Of a stretch of DNA of 50,289 nt, positions 1-30,352 are shown piece by piece (positions within the stretch are counted from its first letter, which is position 1; each line of letters opens with the position of its first letter). The position numbers were made by a program, and so were the translations under genes. The DNA lies in the NCBI GenBank assembly GCA_009746045.1, contig RPFO01001458.1, forward strand, positions 1 through 50,289, in the 5' to 3' direction. Origin of the DNA: Mesostigma viride. Taxonomy: Eukaryota; Streptophyta; Mesostigmatophyceae; Mesostigmatales; Mesostigmataceae. The notes beneath the pieces were generated by a model, which saw nothing but the letters and a program-made list of their open reading frames with translations, did no database searches and was not told the DNA's origin.

Positions 1-3000
1 ATGATGTGCTTGTTCCCCTGTGTGTGGTGTGCTGTGTGTGTGTGGGATGGTGTGCTTGTTCCCCTGTGCGTTGTGTTTGTGTGTGTGTGTGGGATGGTGG
101 GCTTGTTCCCCTGTGTGTGTGTTTGTGTGTTGGTGTGTGGGATGTGGGCTTGTTCCCTGTGTGTGTGTTTGTGTGTGTTGTGTGGGATGGTGTGCTTGTT
201 CCCCTGTGTGTGGGTATGGTGGGCTTGTTCCCCTGTGTGTGGGATGGATGTGCTTGTTCCCCTCTGTGTGTGTGTGTTTGTTCCCCTGTTGTGTGGGATG
301 GTGGGCTTGTTCCCCTGTGTGTGGGATGATGTGCTTGTTCCCCTGGTGGGTGTTTGTGTGTGTGTGTGGGATGGTGGCTTGTTCCCCTGCGTGTGTGGAT
401 GGTGGGCTTGTTCCCTGTGTGTGGGATGGTGGGCTTGTTCCCCTGTGTGTGGGATGGTGTGCTTGTTTCCCCTGTGTGTGGATGGTGGCTTGTTCCCCTG
501 TGTGTGGGATGGTGGGCTTGTTCCCTGTGTGTGTGTTTGTGTTGTGTGTGGGATGGTGGGCTTGTTCCCCTGTGTGTGTGTTTGTGTGTGTGTGTGGGAT
601 GGTGGGCTTGTTCCCCTGTGTGTGGGATGGTGTGCTTGTTCCCTGTGTGTGGGATGGTGGGCTTGTTCCCCTGTGTGTGTGTTTGTGTGTGTGTGTGGGA
701 TGGTGGGCTTGTTCCCCTGTGTGTGTGTTTGTGTGTGTGTGTGGGATGGTGGGCTTGTTCCCCTGTGTGTGTGTTTGTGTGTGTGTGTGGGATGGTGGGC
801 TTGTTCCCCTGTGTGTGTGTTTGTGTGTGTGTGTGGGATGGTGGGCTTGTTCCCCTGTGTGTGGGATGTGTGCTTGTTCCCCTGTGTGTGGGATGGTGGG
901 CTTGTTCCCCTGTGTGTGTGTTTGTGTGTGTGTGTGGGATGGTGGGCTTGTTCCCCTGTGTGTGTGTTTGTGTGTGTGTGTGGGATGGTGGCTTGTTCCC
1001 CTGTGTGTGTGTTTGTGTGTGTGTGTGGATGGTGTGCTTGTTCCCCTGTGTGTGGGATGGTGGGCTTGTTCCCCTGTGTGTGGGATGGTGGGCTTGTTCC
1101 CCTGTGTGTGGGATGGTGGCTTGTTCCCCTGTGTGTGGGATGGTGGGCTTGTTCCCCTGTGTGTGGGATGGTGTGCTTGTTCCCCTGTGTGTGGGATGGT
1201 GTGCTTGTTCCCCTGTGTGTGGGATGGTGTGCTTGTTCCCCTGTGTGTGGGATGGTGGGCTTGTTCCCCTGTGTGTGGGATGGTGTGCTTGTTCCCCTGT
1301 GTGTGGGATGGTGTGCTTGTTCCCCTGTGTGTGGGATGGTGGGCTTGTTCCCCTGTGTGTGTTTGTGTGTGTGTGTGGGATGGTGGGCTTGTCCCCTGTG
1401 TGTGGGATGGTGGGCTTGTTCCCCTGTGTGTGGGATGGTGTGCTTGTTCCCTGTGTGTGGGATGGTGTGCTTGTTCCCCTGTGTGTGGGATGGTGTGCTT
1501 GTTCCCTGTGTGTGGGATGGTGTGCTTGTTCCCCTGCGTGTGGGATGGTGTGCTTGTTCCCCTGTGTGTGGATGTGTGCTTGTTCCCCTGTGTGTGTGTT
1601 TGTGTGTGTGTGTGGGATGGTGGCTTGTTCCCCTGTGTGTGTGTTTGTGTGTGTGTGTGGATGGTGGGCTTGTTCCCCTGTGTGTGGGATGGTGTGCTTG
1701 TTCCCCTGTGTGTGGGATGGTGGGCTTGTTCCCCTGTGTGTGGGATGGTGGGCTTGTTCCCCTGTGTGTGGGATGGTGTGCTTGTTCCCCTGTGTGTGGG
1801 ATGATGTGCTTGTTCCCCTGTGTGTGGGATGATGTGCTTGTTCCCCTGTGTGTGGGATGGTGGGCTTGTTCCCCTGTGTGTGTGTTTGTGTGTGTGTGTG
1901 GGATGGTGGGCTTGTTCCCCTGTGTGTGTGTTTGTGTGTGTGTGGGATGGTGGGCTTGTTCCCCTGTGTGTGGGATGATGTGCTTGTTCCCCTGTGTGTG
2001 TGTTTGTTGTGTGTGTGTGGGATGGTGTGCTTGTTCCCTGTGTGTGTGTGTGTGTGTGTGTGGGATGGTGGGCTTGTTCCCCTGTGTGTGGGATGGTGTG
2101 CTTGTTCCCCTGTGTGTGTGTTTGTGTGTGTGTGTGGGATGGTGTGCTTGTTCCCCTGTGTGTGTGTTTGTGTGTGTGTGTGGGATGGTGGGCTTGTTCC
2201 CCTGTGTGTGTGTTTGTGTGTGTGTGTGGGATGGTGGGCTTGTTCCCCTGTGTGTGGGATGGTGGGCTTGTTCCCCTGTGTGTGTGCTTGTTCCCCTGTG
2301 TGTGGGATGGTGTGCTTGTTCCCCTGTGTGTGGGATGGTGTGCTTGTTCCCCTGTGTGTGGGATGGTGGGCTTGTTCCCCTGTGTGTGGGATGTGTGCTT
2401 GTTCCCCTGTGTGTGTGTTTGTGTGTGTGTGTGGGATGGTGTGCTTGTTCCCCTGTGTGTGTGTTGTGTGTGTGTGTGGGATGGTGGCTTGTTCCCCTGT
2501 GTGTGTGTTTGTGTGTGTGTGTGGGATGGTGGGCTTGTTCCCCTGTGTGTGGGATGTGTGCTTGTTCCCTGTGTGTGGGATGGTGGGCTTGTTCCCTGTG
2601 TGTGTGTTTGTGTGTGTGTGTGGGATGGTGGGCTTGTTCCCCTGTGTGTGTGTGTGTGTGTGTGTGGGATGGTGGGCTTGTTCCCCTGTGTGTGTGTTTG
2701 TGTGTGTGTGGGATGGTGGGCTTGTTCCCCTGTGTGTGTGTTTGTGTGTGTGTGTGGGATGGTGGGCTTGTTCCCCTGTGTGTGGGATGGTGTGCTTGTT
2801 CCCCTGTGTGTGGGATGGTGGGCTTGTTCCCCTGTGTGTGTTTGTGTGTGTGTGTGGGATGGTGTGCTTGTTCCCCTGTGTGTGGGATGGTGGGCTTGTT
2901 CCCCTGTGTGTGGGATGGTGGGCTTGTTCCCCTGTGTGTGGGATGGTGGGCTTGTTCCCCTGTGTGTGGGATGGTGGGCTTGTTCCCCTGTGTGTGGGAT

Positions 3001-6000
3001 GGTGTGCTTGTTCCCCTGTGTGTGGGATGGTGTGCTTGTTCCCCTGTGTGTGGGATGGTGGGCTTGTTCCCCTGTGTGTGGGATGGTGGGCTTGTTCCCC
3101 TGTGTGTGGGATGGTGTGCTTGTTCCCCTGTGTGTGGGATGGTGTGCTTGTTCCCCTGTGTGTGGGATGGTGGGCTTGTTCCCCTGTGTGTGGGATGGTG
3201 TGCTTGTTCCCCTGTGTGTGGGATGGTGGGCTTGTTCCCCTGTGTGTGGGATGGTGTGCTTGTTCCCCTGTGTGTGGGATGGTGGGCTTGTTCCCCTGTG
3301 TGTGGGATGGTGGTGCTTGTTCCCCTGTGTGTGGGATGGTGTGCTTGTTCCCCTGTGTGTGGGATGGTGTGCTTGTTCCCCTGTGTGTGGGATGGTGTGC
3401 TTGTTCCCCTGTGTGGGATGGTGGCTTGTTCCCCTGTGTGTGGGATGGTGTGCTTGTTCCCCTGTGTGTGGGATGGTGGGCTTGTTCCCCTGTGTGTGGG
3501 ATGGTGGCTTGTTCCCCTGTGTGTGGGATGGTGGGCTTGTTCCCCTGTGTGTGGGATGGTGTGCTTGTTCCCCTGTGTGTGGGATGGTGTGCTTGTTCCC
3601 CTGTGTGTGGGATGGTGTGCTTGTTCCCCTGTGTGTGGGATGGTGTGCTTGTTCCCCTGTGTGTGGGATGGTGTGCTTGTTCCCCTGTGTGTGGGATGGT
3701 GTGCTTGTTCCCCTGTGTGTGGGATGGTGTGCTTGTTCCCCTGTGTGTGGGATGGTGGGCTTGTTCCCCTGTGTGTGTGTGTGTGTGTGTGTGGGATGGT
3801 GGCTTGTTCCCCTGTGTGTGGGATGGTGTGCTTGTTCCCCTGTGTGTGGGATGGTGTGCTTGTTCCCCTGTGTGTGGGATGGTGTGCTTGTTCCCCTGTG
3901 TGTGGGATGGTGTGCTTGTTCCCCTGTGTGTGGGATGGTGTGCTTGTTCCCCTGTGTGTGGGATGGTGGCTTGTTCCCCTGTGTGTGGGATGGTGGCTTG
4001 TTCCCCTGTGTGTGGGATGGTGTGCTTGTTCCCCTGTGTGTGGGATGGTGTGCTTGTTCCCCTGTGTGTGGGATGGTGTGCTTGTTCCCCTGTGTGTGGG
4101 ATGGTGTGCTTGTTCCCCTGTGTGTGGGATGGTGTGCTTGTTCCCCTGTGTGTGGGATGGTGGGCTTGTTCCCCTGTGTGTGGGATGGTGGGCTTGTTCC
4201 CCTGTGTGTGGGATGGTGTGCTTGTTCCCCTGTGTGTGGGATGGTGTGCTTGTTCCCCTGTGTGTGGGATGGTGGCTTGTTCCCCTGTGTGTGGGATGGT
4301 GTGCTTGTTCCCCTGTGTGTGGGATGGTGTGCTTGTTCCCCTGTGTGTGGGATGGTGGGCTTGTTCCCCTGTGTGTGGGATGGTGGGCTTGTTCCCCTGT
4401 GTGTGGGATGGTGTGCTTGTTCCCCTGTGTGTGGGATGGTGGGCTTGTTCCCCTGTGTGTGGGATGGTGGGCTTGTTCCCCTGTGTGTGGGATGGTGTGC
4501 TTGTTCCCCTGTGTGTGGGATGGTGTGCTTGTTCCCCTGTGTGTGGGATGGTGGGCTTGTTCCCCTGTGTGTGGGATGGTGTGCTTGTTCCCCTGTGTGT
4601 GGGATGGTGGGCTTGTTCCCCTGTGTGTGGGATGGTGTGCTTGTTCCCCTGTGTGTGGGATGGTGTGCTTGTTCCCCTGTGTGTGGGATGGTGGGCTTGT
4701 TCCCCTGTGTGTGGGATGGTGGGCTTGTTCCCCTGTGTGTGGGATGGTGTGCTTGTTCCCCTGTGTGTGGGATGGTGTGCTTGTTCCCCTGTGTGTGTGT
4801 TTGTGTGTGTGTGTGGGATGGTGTGCTTGTTCCCCTGTGTGTGGGATGGTGGGCTTGTTCCCCTGTGTGTGGGATGGTGTGCTTGTTCCCCTGTGTGTGG
4901 GATGGTGTGCTTGTTCCCCTGTGTGTGGGATGGTGGGCTTGTTCCCCTGTGTGTGGGATGGTGTGCTTGTTCCCCTGTGTGTGGGATGGTGTGCTTGTTC
5001 CCCTGTGTGTGGGATGGTGGGCTTGTTCCCCTGTGTGTGGGATGGTGTGCTTGTTCCCCTGTGTGTGGGATGGTGTGCTTGTTCCCCTGTGTGTGGGATG
5101 GTGTGCTTGTTCCCCTGTGTGTGGGATGGTGTGCTTGTTCCCCTGTGTGTGGGATGGTGTGCTTGTTCCCCTGTGTGTGGGATGGTGGGCTTGTTCCCCT
5201 GTGTGTGGGATGGTGGGCTTGTTCCCCTGTGTGTGGGATGGTGTGCTTGTTCCCCTGTGTGTGGGATGGTGTGCTTGTTCCCCTGTGTGTGGGATGGTGG
5301 GCTTGTTCCCCTGTGTGTGGGATGGTGTGCTTGTTCCCCTGTGTGTGGGATGGTGGGCTTGTTCCCCTGTGTGTGGGATGGTGTGCTTGTTCCCCTGTGT
5401 GTGGGATGGTGTGCTTGTTCCCCTGTGTGTGGGATGGTGTGCTTGTTCCCCTGTGTGTGGGATGGTGGCTTGTTCCCCTGTGTGTGGGATGGTGGGCTTG
5501 TTCCCCTGTGTGTGGGATGGTGTGCTTGTTCCCCTGTGTGTGGGATGGTGTGCTTGTTCCCCTGTGTGTGGGATGGTGGGCTTGTTCCCCTGTGTGTGGG
5601 ATGGTGTGCTTGTTCCCCTGTGTGTGGGATGGTGGGCTTGTTCCCCTGTGTGTGGGATGGTGTGCTTGTTCCCCTGTGTGTGGGATGGTGGCTTGTTCCC
5701 CTGTGTGTGGGATGGTGGCTTGTTCCCCTGTGTGTGGGATGGTGGGCTTGTTCCCCTGTGTGTGGGATGGTGGGCTTGTTCCCCTGTGTGTGGGATGGTG
5801 TGCTTGTTCCCCTGTGTGTGGGATGGTGTGCTTGTTCCCCTGTGTGTGGGATGGTGTGCTTGTTCCCCTGTGTGTGGGATGGTGTGCTTGTTCCCCTGTG
5901 TGTGGGATGGTGGGCTTGTTCCCCTGTGTGTGGGATGGTGTGCTTGTTCCCCTGTGTGTGGGATGGTGTGCTTGTTCCCCTGTGTGTGGGATGGTGGGCT

Positions 6001-7882
6001 TGTTCCCCTGTGTGTGTGCTTGTTCCCCTGTGTGTGGGATGGTGGGCTTGTTCCCCTGTGTGTGGGATGGTGGCTTGTTCCCCTGTGTGTGGGATGGTGG
6101 CTTGTTCCCCTGTGTGTGGGATGGTGTGCTTGTTCCCCTGTGTGTGGGATGGTGGGCTTGTTCCCCTGTGTGTGGGATGGTGGGCTTGTTCCCCTGTGTG
6201 TGGGATGGTGTGCTTGTTCCCCTGTGTGTGGGATGGTGTGCTTGTTCCCCTGTGTGTGGGATGGTGTGCTTGTTCCCCTGTGTGTGGGATGGTGGGCTTG
6301 TTCCCCTGTGTGTGGGATGGTGTGCTTGTTCCCCTGTGTGTGGGATGGTGTGCTTGTTCCCCTGTGTGTGTGCTTGTTCCCCTGTGTGTGGGATGGTGGG
6401 CTTGTTCCCCTGTGTGTGGGATGGTGGGCTTGTTCCCCTGTGTGTGGGATGGTGCGCTTGTTCCCCTGTGTGTGGGATGGTGTGCTTGTTCCCCTGTGTG
6501 TGGGATGGTGGGCTTGTTCCCCTGTGTGTGGGATGGTGGGCTTGTTCCCCTGTGTGTGGGATGGTGTGCTTGTTCCCCTGTGTGTGGGATGGTGTGCTTG
6601 TTCCCCTGTGTGTGGGATGGTGTGCTTGTTCCCCTGTGTGTGGGATGGTGGGCTTGTTCCCCTGTGTGTGGGATGGTGGGCTTGTTCCCCTGTGTGTGGG
6701 ATGGTGGGCTTGTTCCCCTGTGTGTGGGATGGTGGCTTGTTCCCCTGTGTGTGGGATGGTGGGCTTGTTCCCCTGTGTGTGGGATGGTGTGCTTGTTCCC
6801 CTGTGTGTGGGATGGTGGGCTTGTTCCCCTGTGTGTGGGATGGTGTGCTTGTTCCCCTGTGTGTGGGATGGTGGCTTGTTCCCCTGTGTGTGGGATGGTG
6901 TGCTTGTTCCCCTGTGTGTGGGATGGTGTGCTTGTTCCCCTGTGTGTGGGATGGTGTGCTTGTTCCCCTGTGTGTGGGATGGTGTGCTTGTTCCCCTGTG
7001 TGTGGGATGGTGGGCTTGTTCCCCTGTGTGTGGGATGGTGTGCTTGTTCCCCTGTGTGTGGGATGGTGTGCTTGTTCCCCTGTGTGTGGGATGGTGGGCT
7101 TGTTCCCCTGTGTGTGGGATGGTGTGCTTGTTCCCCTGTGTGTGGGATGGTGGGCTTGTTCCCCTGTGTGTGGGATGGTGTGCTTGTTCCCCTGTGTGTG
7201 GGATGGTGGGCTTGTTCCCCTGTGTGTGGGATGGTGGGCTTGTTCCCCTGTGTGTGGGATGGTGTGCTTGTTCCCCTGTGTGTGGGATGGTGGGCTTGTT
7301 CCCCTGTGTGTGTGTTTGTGTGTGTGTGTGGGATGGTGGGCTTGTTCCCCTGTGTGTGTGTTTGTGTGTGTGTGTGGGATGGTGTGCTTGTTCCCCTGTG
7401 TGTGGGATGGTGTGCTTGTTCCCCTGTGTGTGTGTTTGTGTGTGTGTGTGGGATGGTGTGCTTGTTCCCCTGTGTGTGTGTTTGTGTGTGTGTGTGGGAT
7501 GGTGGGCTTGTTCCCCTGTGTGTGGGATGCTGCGCTTGTTCCCCTGTGTGTGTGTTTGTGTGTGTGTGTGGGATGGTGTGCTTGTTCCCCTGTGTGTGTG
7601 TTTGTGTGTGTGTGTGGGATGGTGGGCTTGTTCCCCTGTGTGTGTGTTTGTGTGTGTGTGTGGGATGGTGGGCTTGTTCCCCTGTGTGTGGGATGCTGTG
7701 CTTGTTCCCCTGTGTGTGTGTTTGTGTGTGTGTGTGGGATGGTGTGCTTGTTCCCCTGTGTGTGTGTTTGTGTGTGTGTGTGGGATGGTGCGCTTGTTCC
7801 TCTGTGTGTGTGTTTGTGTGTGTGTGTGGGATGGTGCGCTTGTTTCCTGTGTGTGTGTTTGTGTGTGTGTGTGGGATGGTGT
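1..7882 (+). repeat. 28-bp minisatellite array with a 46-bp long variant
   Basis: Head-to-tail units begin GGGATGGTG, then (T/G)GC, then TTGTTCCCC and a short GT tail, 28 bp in all (for example GGG at 2968, 2996 and 3024). A long form adds 18 bp of TTTGTGTG-type sequence before the next GGGATG, giving 46 bp. Shorter forms (27, 25 and 19 bp) lose bases around GGGATGGTG. Long and irregular forms are common at 1-2850 and 7300-7882; the centre is almost pure 28-mer apart from single long-type units near 3770 and 4795. The array starts at base 1, so its left end is outside the window. Both 28 and 46 leave remainder 1 when divided by 3, and the unit contains no stop triplet, so all forward frames stay open. 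I read it as non-coding and probably intronic to Ku80. Confidence 0.97.
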
Positions 7883-7901
7883 CTTACGTCACAAGCCGCA
7901 G

Positions 7902-25885
<17,984 letters not shown>

Positions 25886-25989
25886 GTTAGATATCCAATG
25901 TGTGTCAATATGTGTATAAACTGTGCCACCGGGGAACTGAGCTTGGATGTGGGTGAACTATCGCCATGGCAACTGTGCCATCAGGCTAG

Positions 25990-26160
25990 TGTGCCACCAG
26001 GTAAGGGAATCAACAGGTAAGGGATTAGGGAGCCAACAGGTAAGGGATTAGGGAGCCAACAGGTAAGGGATTAGGGAATCAACAGGTAAGGGATTAGGGA
26101 GCCAACAGGTAAGGGATTAGGGAATCAACAGGTAAGGGATTAGGGAGCCAACCGGTTAGT
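25990..26160 (+). repeat. 23-bp repeat built on CAGGTAAGG
   Basis: About seven units of CAACAGGTAAGGGATTAGGG followed by AGC or AAT. Each unit holds CAG|GTAAGG, close to a perfect U1 donor site. It starts about 105 bases after the end of exon J. Confidence 0.93.
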
Positions 26161-27467
26161 GTGCGCGGACAGGAGCGAATTCTCATGACAATGTGGTACA
26201 AAGTCTTGTGACAATGTGATGCACATTCTCATGACAATATGTTAGTACTTCCTGACTGGATCTTTTCCCTTGATGTTATAAGAGCTTGTCATGTGGAACA
26301 TGGAGGGGTGTTTGTGCAGCATGGCCTGCAAGGAACGGATTACCCGACACAGGTTGCTCTCACCAGCTGGGGAGGATGGGGACCGAAAGGGGGTAGGGGA
26401 TGGGGGAGGCAGAAGGGGGGGGGGGAGGTATTTTGGGGAGAAGCAATGACGATGGCTTGTACTATCAGGCTTGGACTGTCACAGCCGACACGGCACATCC
26501 ACCCAAGTGGGTGTGCCGCCACATCAGCTGCATTCCCTGCGTGCCATGGGGCATGAGATAAAGCATGGTTGTCTATGGTGACATCTGTTGTATTCTATCT
26601 TTGATCACTTAGATCAAGGAAGCTGATTTTGCTTATCCATGGATTGCTTTTCTTCTTAAAATATGGCAGTATATGATAATCATAGTACCTCTATACGTAC
26701 CTCTATACGTACAGTAGTAGTATCTGATGATCATGCCTGTTGTCACCTTGACGCTCCGCTCAAAGTCTCTCCACTCAAAGCACGGGGAAGGTTGATCCGG
26801 ATCCATCCCTTGAGCATTTCTCCCAGTGCATAGATGTCTACGCAAATGAGATATGTGATTGGATTGGTTCCTTTTTTATTTCTGCATGGCAGTGCGAATT
26901 AGATAGGTAGTATATCTGTAACCTGCCTGCACATACAAAGCCTTGCAATTCAACATGCAAAAAATTTTAATATACTCCTATGGAAGCGCTTGATTGCAAT
27001 TTTGAAATTCTCCATGTTGTCTGGAAAGTCAGGCAGCTTATTTCTCTCACATGTCACTTCTCTCGCCGGCGTTTCATGTGCGTTGAACCTTTTGCCCACA
27101 AGCCCTGTTCTCTCAAGTGAGACAAGTATTCCCCCACTAACGTTCGCCCTGTTCTCTGGGCTCCTGGCGTCTGACTTCCCTTTCCTGCTGGCATGCCTCC
27201 CGTGTTCTCGCGTGTACCAGTGGGCAGGTGACGCAGAACGCCACGCTGGATTGAAAGATGTCATGAAGAGATGATCTGCTTTACTTGGACCACAAGCGCG
27301 CGAGCCTGCTTGTGGGCCTGGAATCTTCAGGCCATTTGTTAAAGGCATGTGGCATGGAAATGCTGTCTAGCTAGGCTTAATAGCGGCAGTGGCCAATGTT
27401 AAAGAGATGATCACCAAGGGTTAATTTCTTGCATAGTGCACGCATATGATAAGCAGTCACGTGTCTA
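26161..27467. other. Intergenic stretch without a supported gene
   Basis: It contains a G-rich patch (26385-26437) and short repeats of TCATGACAATRTG (26185-26245). On the minus strand near 26740-26840 a frame gives DIYALGEMLKGWI, resembling protein-kinase subdomain IX, but it stops soon after and the other kinase motifs are absent. Another minus-strand frame (26950-27348) has no recognisable domain. Confidence 0.4.
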
Positions 27468-27974
27468 TTAACCCACATAGTCCGGGAATGGGTTTTTGGC
27501 ATTTTTTGACCCCTGAAAATGAAAAAAATCATAACTCATAGACCACAACTCCAAATACCCCCAACCAAGGTGCTAGGAATATCTACACTTCAAGGGCTTT
27601 CAGAATATGCAATAATATCATTAGTTTATAAAGTGGTTTGCAAGATATTTAATGTCAAAGTTGGCCAAAAGACGATCATTTTCAGGCAAGGGAAATCCCC
27701 TTAGTAGTTTACCCCTGCAGGGAGGGTTCTAAAAAATTATTCTGGGGTTGGACAATGTCAATAGATAGTTTAGGTATCATGACACAAGGTATGTTCAGTC
27801 AGAATTGCATTTTATTGAGTGCACCACGCTCATATTGACACATGGGTATCGCCAGCCAAAAACAGGAAAAAAGCACTGTCAACCCATTATAACTTATTTG
27901 ATGGAAACTCATGTCCTATGTCAATATATGAGCACCCAGCATGGAAAAAACATGGAAGACAATAATACAAGCCG

Positions 27975-30224
27975 CTACTCATCACCCCGGCAGCGCTCAA
28001 GATTGCCCTGGCGTGCCATGTGCCAGTGCTCCCAGCAGCCGGGCTCGGCGTGCAGGTGCACATCACATTCTTTACACTTGTTCTTGATCTTGCTGCTCCG
28101 GGCCTTGCATGCAGCACACCTGTTCAGCGTGTCAGACACCCACGGTGTATGCCTGGCAGCCTCGGCAAAGACGCCAAAGGGCCTTCTCCAGCACCGGCCC
28201 TTGCGGCCCAGCGTGCTTCCCCTACGCTTGGAATCCAGTTCTTCTGCCTTCTCTAACAGCTCCCTGGCCAAGGCAGCCCTGAACTCCCTCTGGCTGAATG
28301 GCCCTTCGTCCGGGAAGGCCACTTGCTGATACTTATAAGCGGTCACCACCGCAATATTCAGTATCCAAAAGAAGTTGCGCTGCCATGGGCGCTTGGTGAC
28401 TATCTCGAAGTGGTGGTTCGCTGCCACCTGGTCAACCCTATCCACCCCACTCTTGTACGTGTCATAGAATGCCTTGATCTCAGGAATGTCCACCATCTCG
28501 TACTCTCCCTTGCCCTTGTTCCACCGCTCCTTCTGCACCACGGGGTCCTCGGCAGGGCTGCCATGGCGTGAGCTGTAGAAGCGGACCATCTTGCTGTCCA
28601 CGTAGGTTAGGGCAGTGAGAACCATGCCACATGGCAGAGCACGCATCCTATGCAACATGCCACCCCGCGTCATGCCCCTGCTCTTGGCCTCCGCCTCGGT
28701 GATGTTGATGTCACGGGGATAGCACGTGCGATCACGCCTGACAGTGCCCACAAAGGTGTACCCCTTCTCTGCCAGCCACTCAACAAGCTTGGCGCTGCTA
28801 AAGAAGTTGTCTGCGACCACCGTGGTTTCGGCATGCAAGATATGATGGCACAAGTGCACCATACTAGCCACCCATGCTGCCCCAAAGCCTCCGTCCTTCA
28901 CATAGAAGTCCATGTCCTCCTCCAAGGGTGCGCCTATCGGCCACTGCCCCTTGCCCAGGTAAGGGATGAAGCAAATGAGGATGCCCGTGCTCCCACATGC
29001 TAGTGCCCAATGCTTGGTGCCCCACCTACTACGTGAAGGCTTGTCCTTCATATACTGCCGCACGGGGTTCTTACCCCTGTCAAAGCACATGCTCTCATCA
29101 CCTGCCACTACCCCGCTGGGCTGAAAGTTGTGCAGCAGCTTCACCTGCACGTGCTCGAACAATACCCTCACGTGCCACAGCGGATCATACCCCTCCTCAT
29201 GCTTGCTTGGCCTCGCATCGGTGGGATTCCTAGCCATGATGTTGCGAAGGATATTCTCAAATGTAAAGAGAGACATGATGAGCTTGATGGAAGCATTGCC
29301 AACCAGAGGGTCATTATCCCAATAAGTAGCATATGCCCCCCTATGCCAATGAATGGACATGATGAGCAGGCAAGAAATGAAACGAAGGATATCTGATTCT
29401 GTCACATCCTTCCAGCGCCTCCCTTGCTTGTTATCCTCATCAAGCTTGGCACGACGTTGGGCAGCCTTCTCGTTTGTCCAGCCCGCAATCTGGCGGATGA
29501 ATTCCAGGGTCACCAGCGAGAAGAAGTAATCAATGGCGGTAAAATTCTCGCATCTGAGTCTCATCGAGGCAGGGGCGATGTCTTCCGCAGGTGGCTTGTC
29601 AAGATCGACGTTTCCCCAGTCAAAGTTGCTGGCTTCTTGGCCATTCCGGACCGCCTGGCCCTGCCCGGCCCTGCCCCGACCGCGGGAGCCTGCCCCCCCT
29701 CCACGAGAGCCAGGAGGTCGGCCGCGTTTTGGTCGAGGCTCATCGTCGCCATCGTCATCGTCATCAGCATCGTTTCCATCGTTAGTGTTGGAACTATCTT
29801 GTGCATTTCCTTCGTCACTGCTGGTACTGTCAGTTCCGGAACTAGATTCCGCCTGGCTGCAACTGTCGGTATTGTCGCCTTCCTCCCTAAAATTGCGGTA
29901 GCCTTGGCTTGCCCACCACTCTGTGACCACTGCCATCTCGAACCAGTGGTGCTCGCCATCATCATCGAAAAGAAGCTCGACTGAATAGTCAGCCCTGCCC
30001 CCCCCGTGCCTGACATTTGTGACAGTGGCTGTGTACGTGACATCTGGGGTCTTGAAAACCTCGCCAGGCACGCGCAAAACTCGATTTTTCCAAGTTTTAC
30101 GGAGCGCAGCAGACATAAACGCGCGCGCGCGTCGAAACCAAAAATCACGCAAAAAGTCACGTGATACTTTAGCTATGGCACGCTGTTTCAACTGGGATAT
30201 GGCGAAATTACCCCCCAAACCCAT
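27975..30224 (-). CDS. PiggyBac transposase (DDE_Tnp_1_7 family), 749 residues
   Basis: It cuts and pastes the element at TTAA sites in the nucleus. The catalytic acidic residues fit piggyBac spacing: D376 in VVAGDESM, D472 in VVADNFFSSAKL, and D595/D598 in KSGVDRVDQV. The C-terminal zinc-binding cross-brace is present: C703, C706, C717, C720, H723/H725, C730 and H733/H735. Residues 55-105 form a beta-rich region ending FDDDGEHHWFEMAVVTEW. An acidic Ser/Asp linker (115-162) and an AT-hook-like KRGRPPG (166-172) follow, then the catalytic domain (about 225-645). At 749 residues it is longer than the classical insect enzyme (about 600), because of this N-terminal extension. The start chosen (MGLGGNF) is the first ATG inside the right end, 140 bases from the terminus. 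No intron or frameshift is needed. Confidence 0.95.
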   Translation of the reverse strand: MGLGGNFAISQLKQRAIAKVSRDFLRDFWFRRARAFMSAALRKTWKNRVLRVPGEVFKTPDVTYTATVTNVRHGGGRADYSVELLFDDDGEHHWFEMAVVTEWWASQGYRNFREEGDNTDSCSQAESSSGTDSTSSDEGNAQDSSNTNDGNDADDDDDGDDEPRPKRGRPPGSRGGGAGSRGRGRAGQGQAVRNGQEASNFDWGNVDLDKPPAEDIAPASMRLRCENFTAIDYFFSLVTLEFIRQIAGWTNEKAAQRRAKLDEDNKQGRRWKDVTESDILRFISCLLIMSIHWHRGAYATYWDNDPLVGNASIKLIMSLFTFENILRNIMARNPTDARPSKHEEGYDPLWHVRVLFEHVQVKLLHNFQPSGVVAGDESMCFDRGKNPVRQYMKDKPSRSRWGTKHWALACGSTGILICFIPYLGKGQWPIGAPLEEDMDFYVKDGGFGAAWVASMVHLCHHILHAETTVVADNFFSSAKLVEWLAEKGYTFVGTVRRDRTCYPRDINITEAEAKSRGMTRGGMLHRMRALPCGMVLTALTYVDSKMVRFYSSRHGSPAEDPVVQKERWNKGKGEYEMVDIPEIKAFYDTYKSGVDRVDQVAANHHFEIVTKRPWQRNFFWILNIAVVTAYKYQQVAFPDEGPFSQREFRAALARELLEKAEELDSKRRGSTLGRKGRCWRRPFGVFAEAARHTPWVSDTLNRCAACKARSSKIKNKCKECDVHLHAEPGCWEHWHMARQGNLERCRGDE

Positions 30225-30281
30225 ATATCAGCACCTTCGTTGAATGTTCCTGGATCCACTGATCAACTTACATCCGTCACG

Positions 30282-30319
30282 GGTGGCGCGGCGCTCCTGG
30301 AATTAAGCGCCGCGCCACC
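30282..30319. repeat. Subterminal hairpin of piggyBac element 2
   Basis: GGTGGCGCGGCGCT (30282-30295) and its exact complement AGCGCCGCGCCACC (30306-30319) enclose a 10-base loop. It is probably a transposase- or host-factor-binding structure at the right end. Confidence 0.8.
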
Positions 30320-30326
30320 GGGGGTC

Positions 30327-30352
30327 AAATGGGGCGATATATCGCCCCATTT
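30327..30352. repeat. 26-nt perfect palindrome next to the right TIR
   Basis: Two perfect half-sites of AAATGGGGCGATA meet head to head at 30339/30340. The palindrome overlaps the terminal inverted repeat of piggyBac element 2. Confidence 0.88.
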
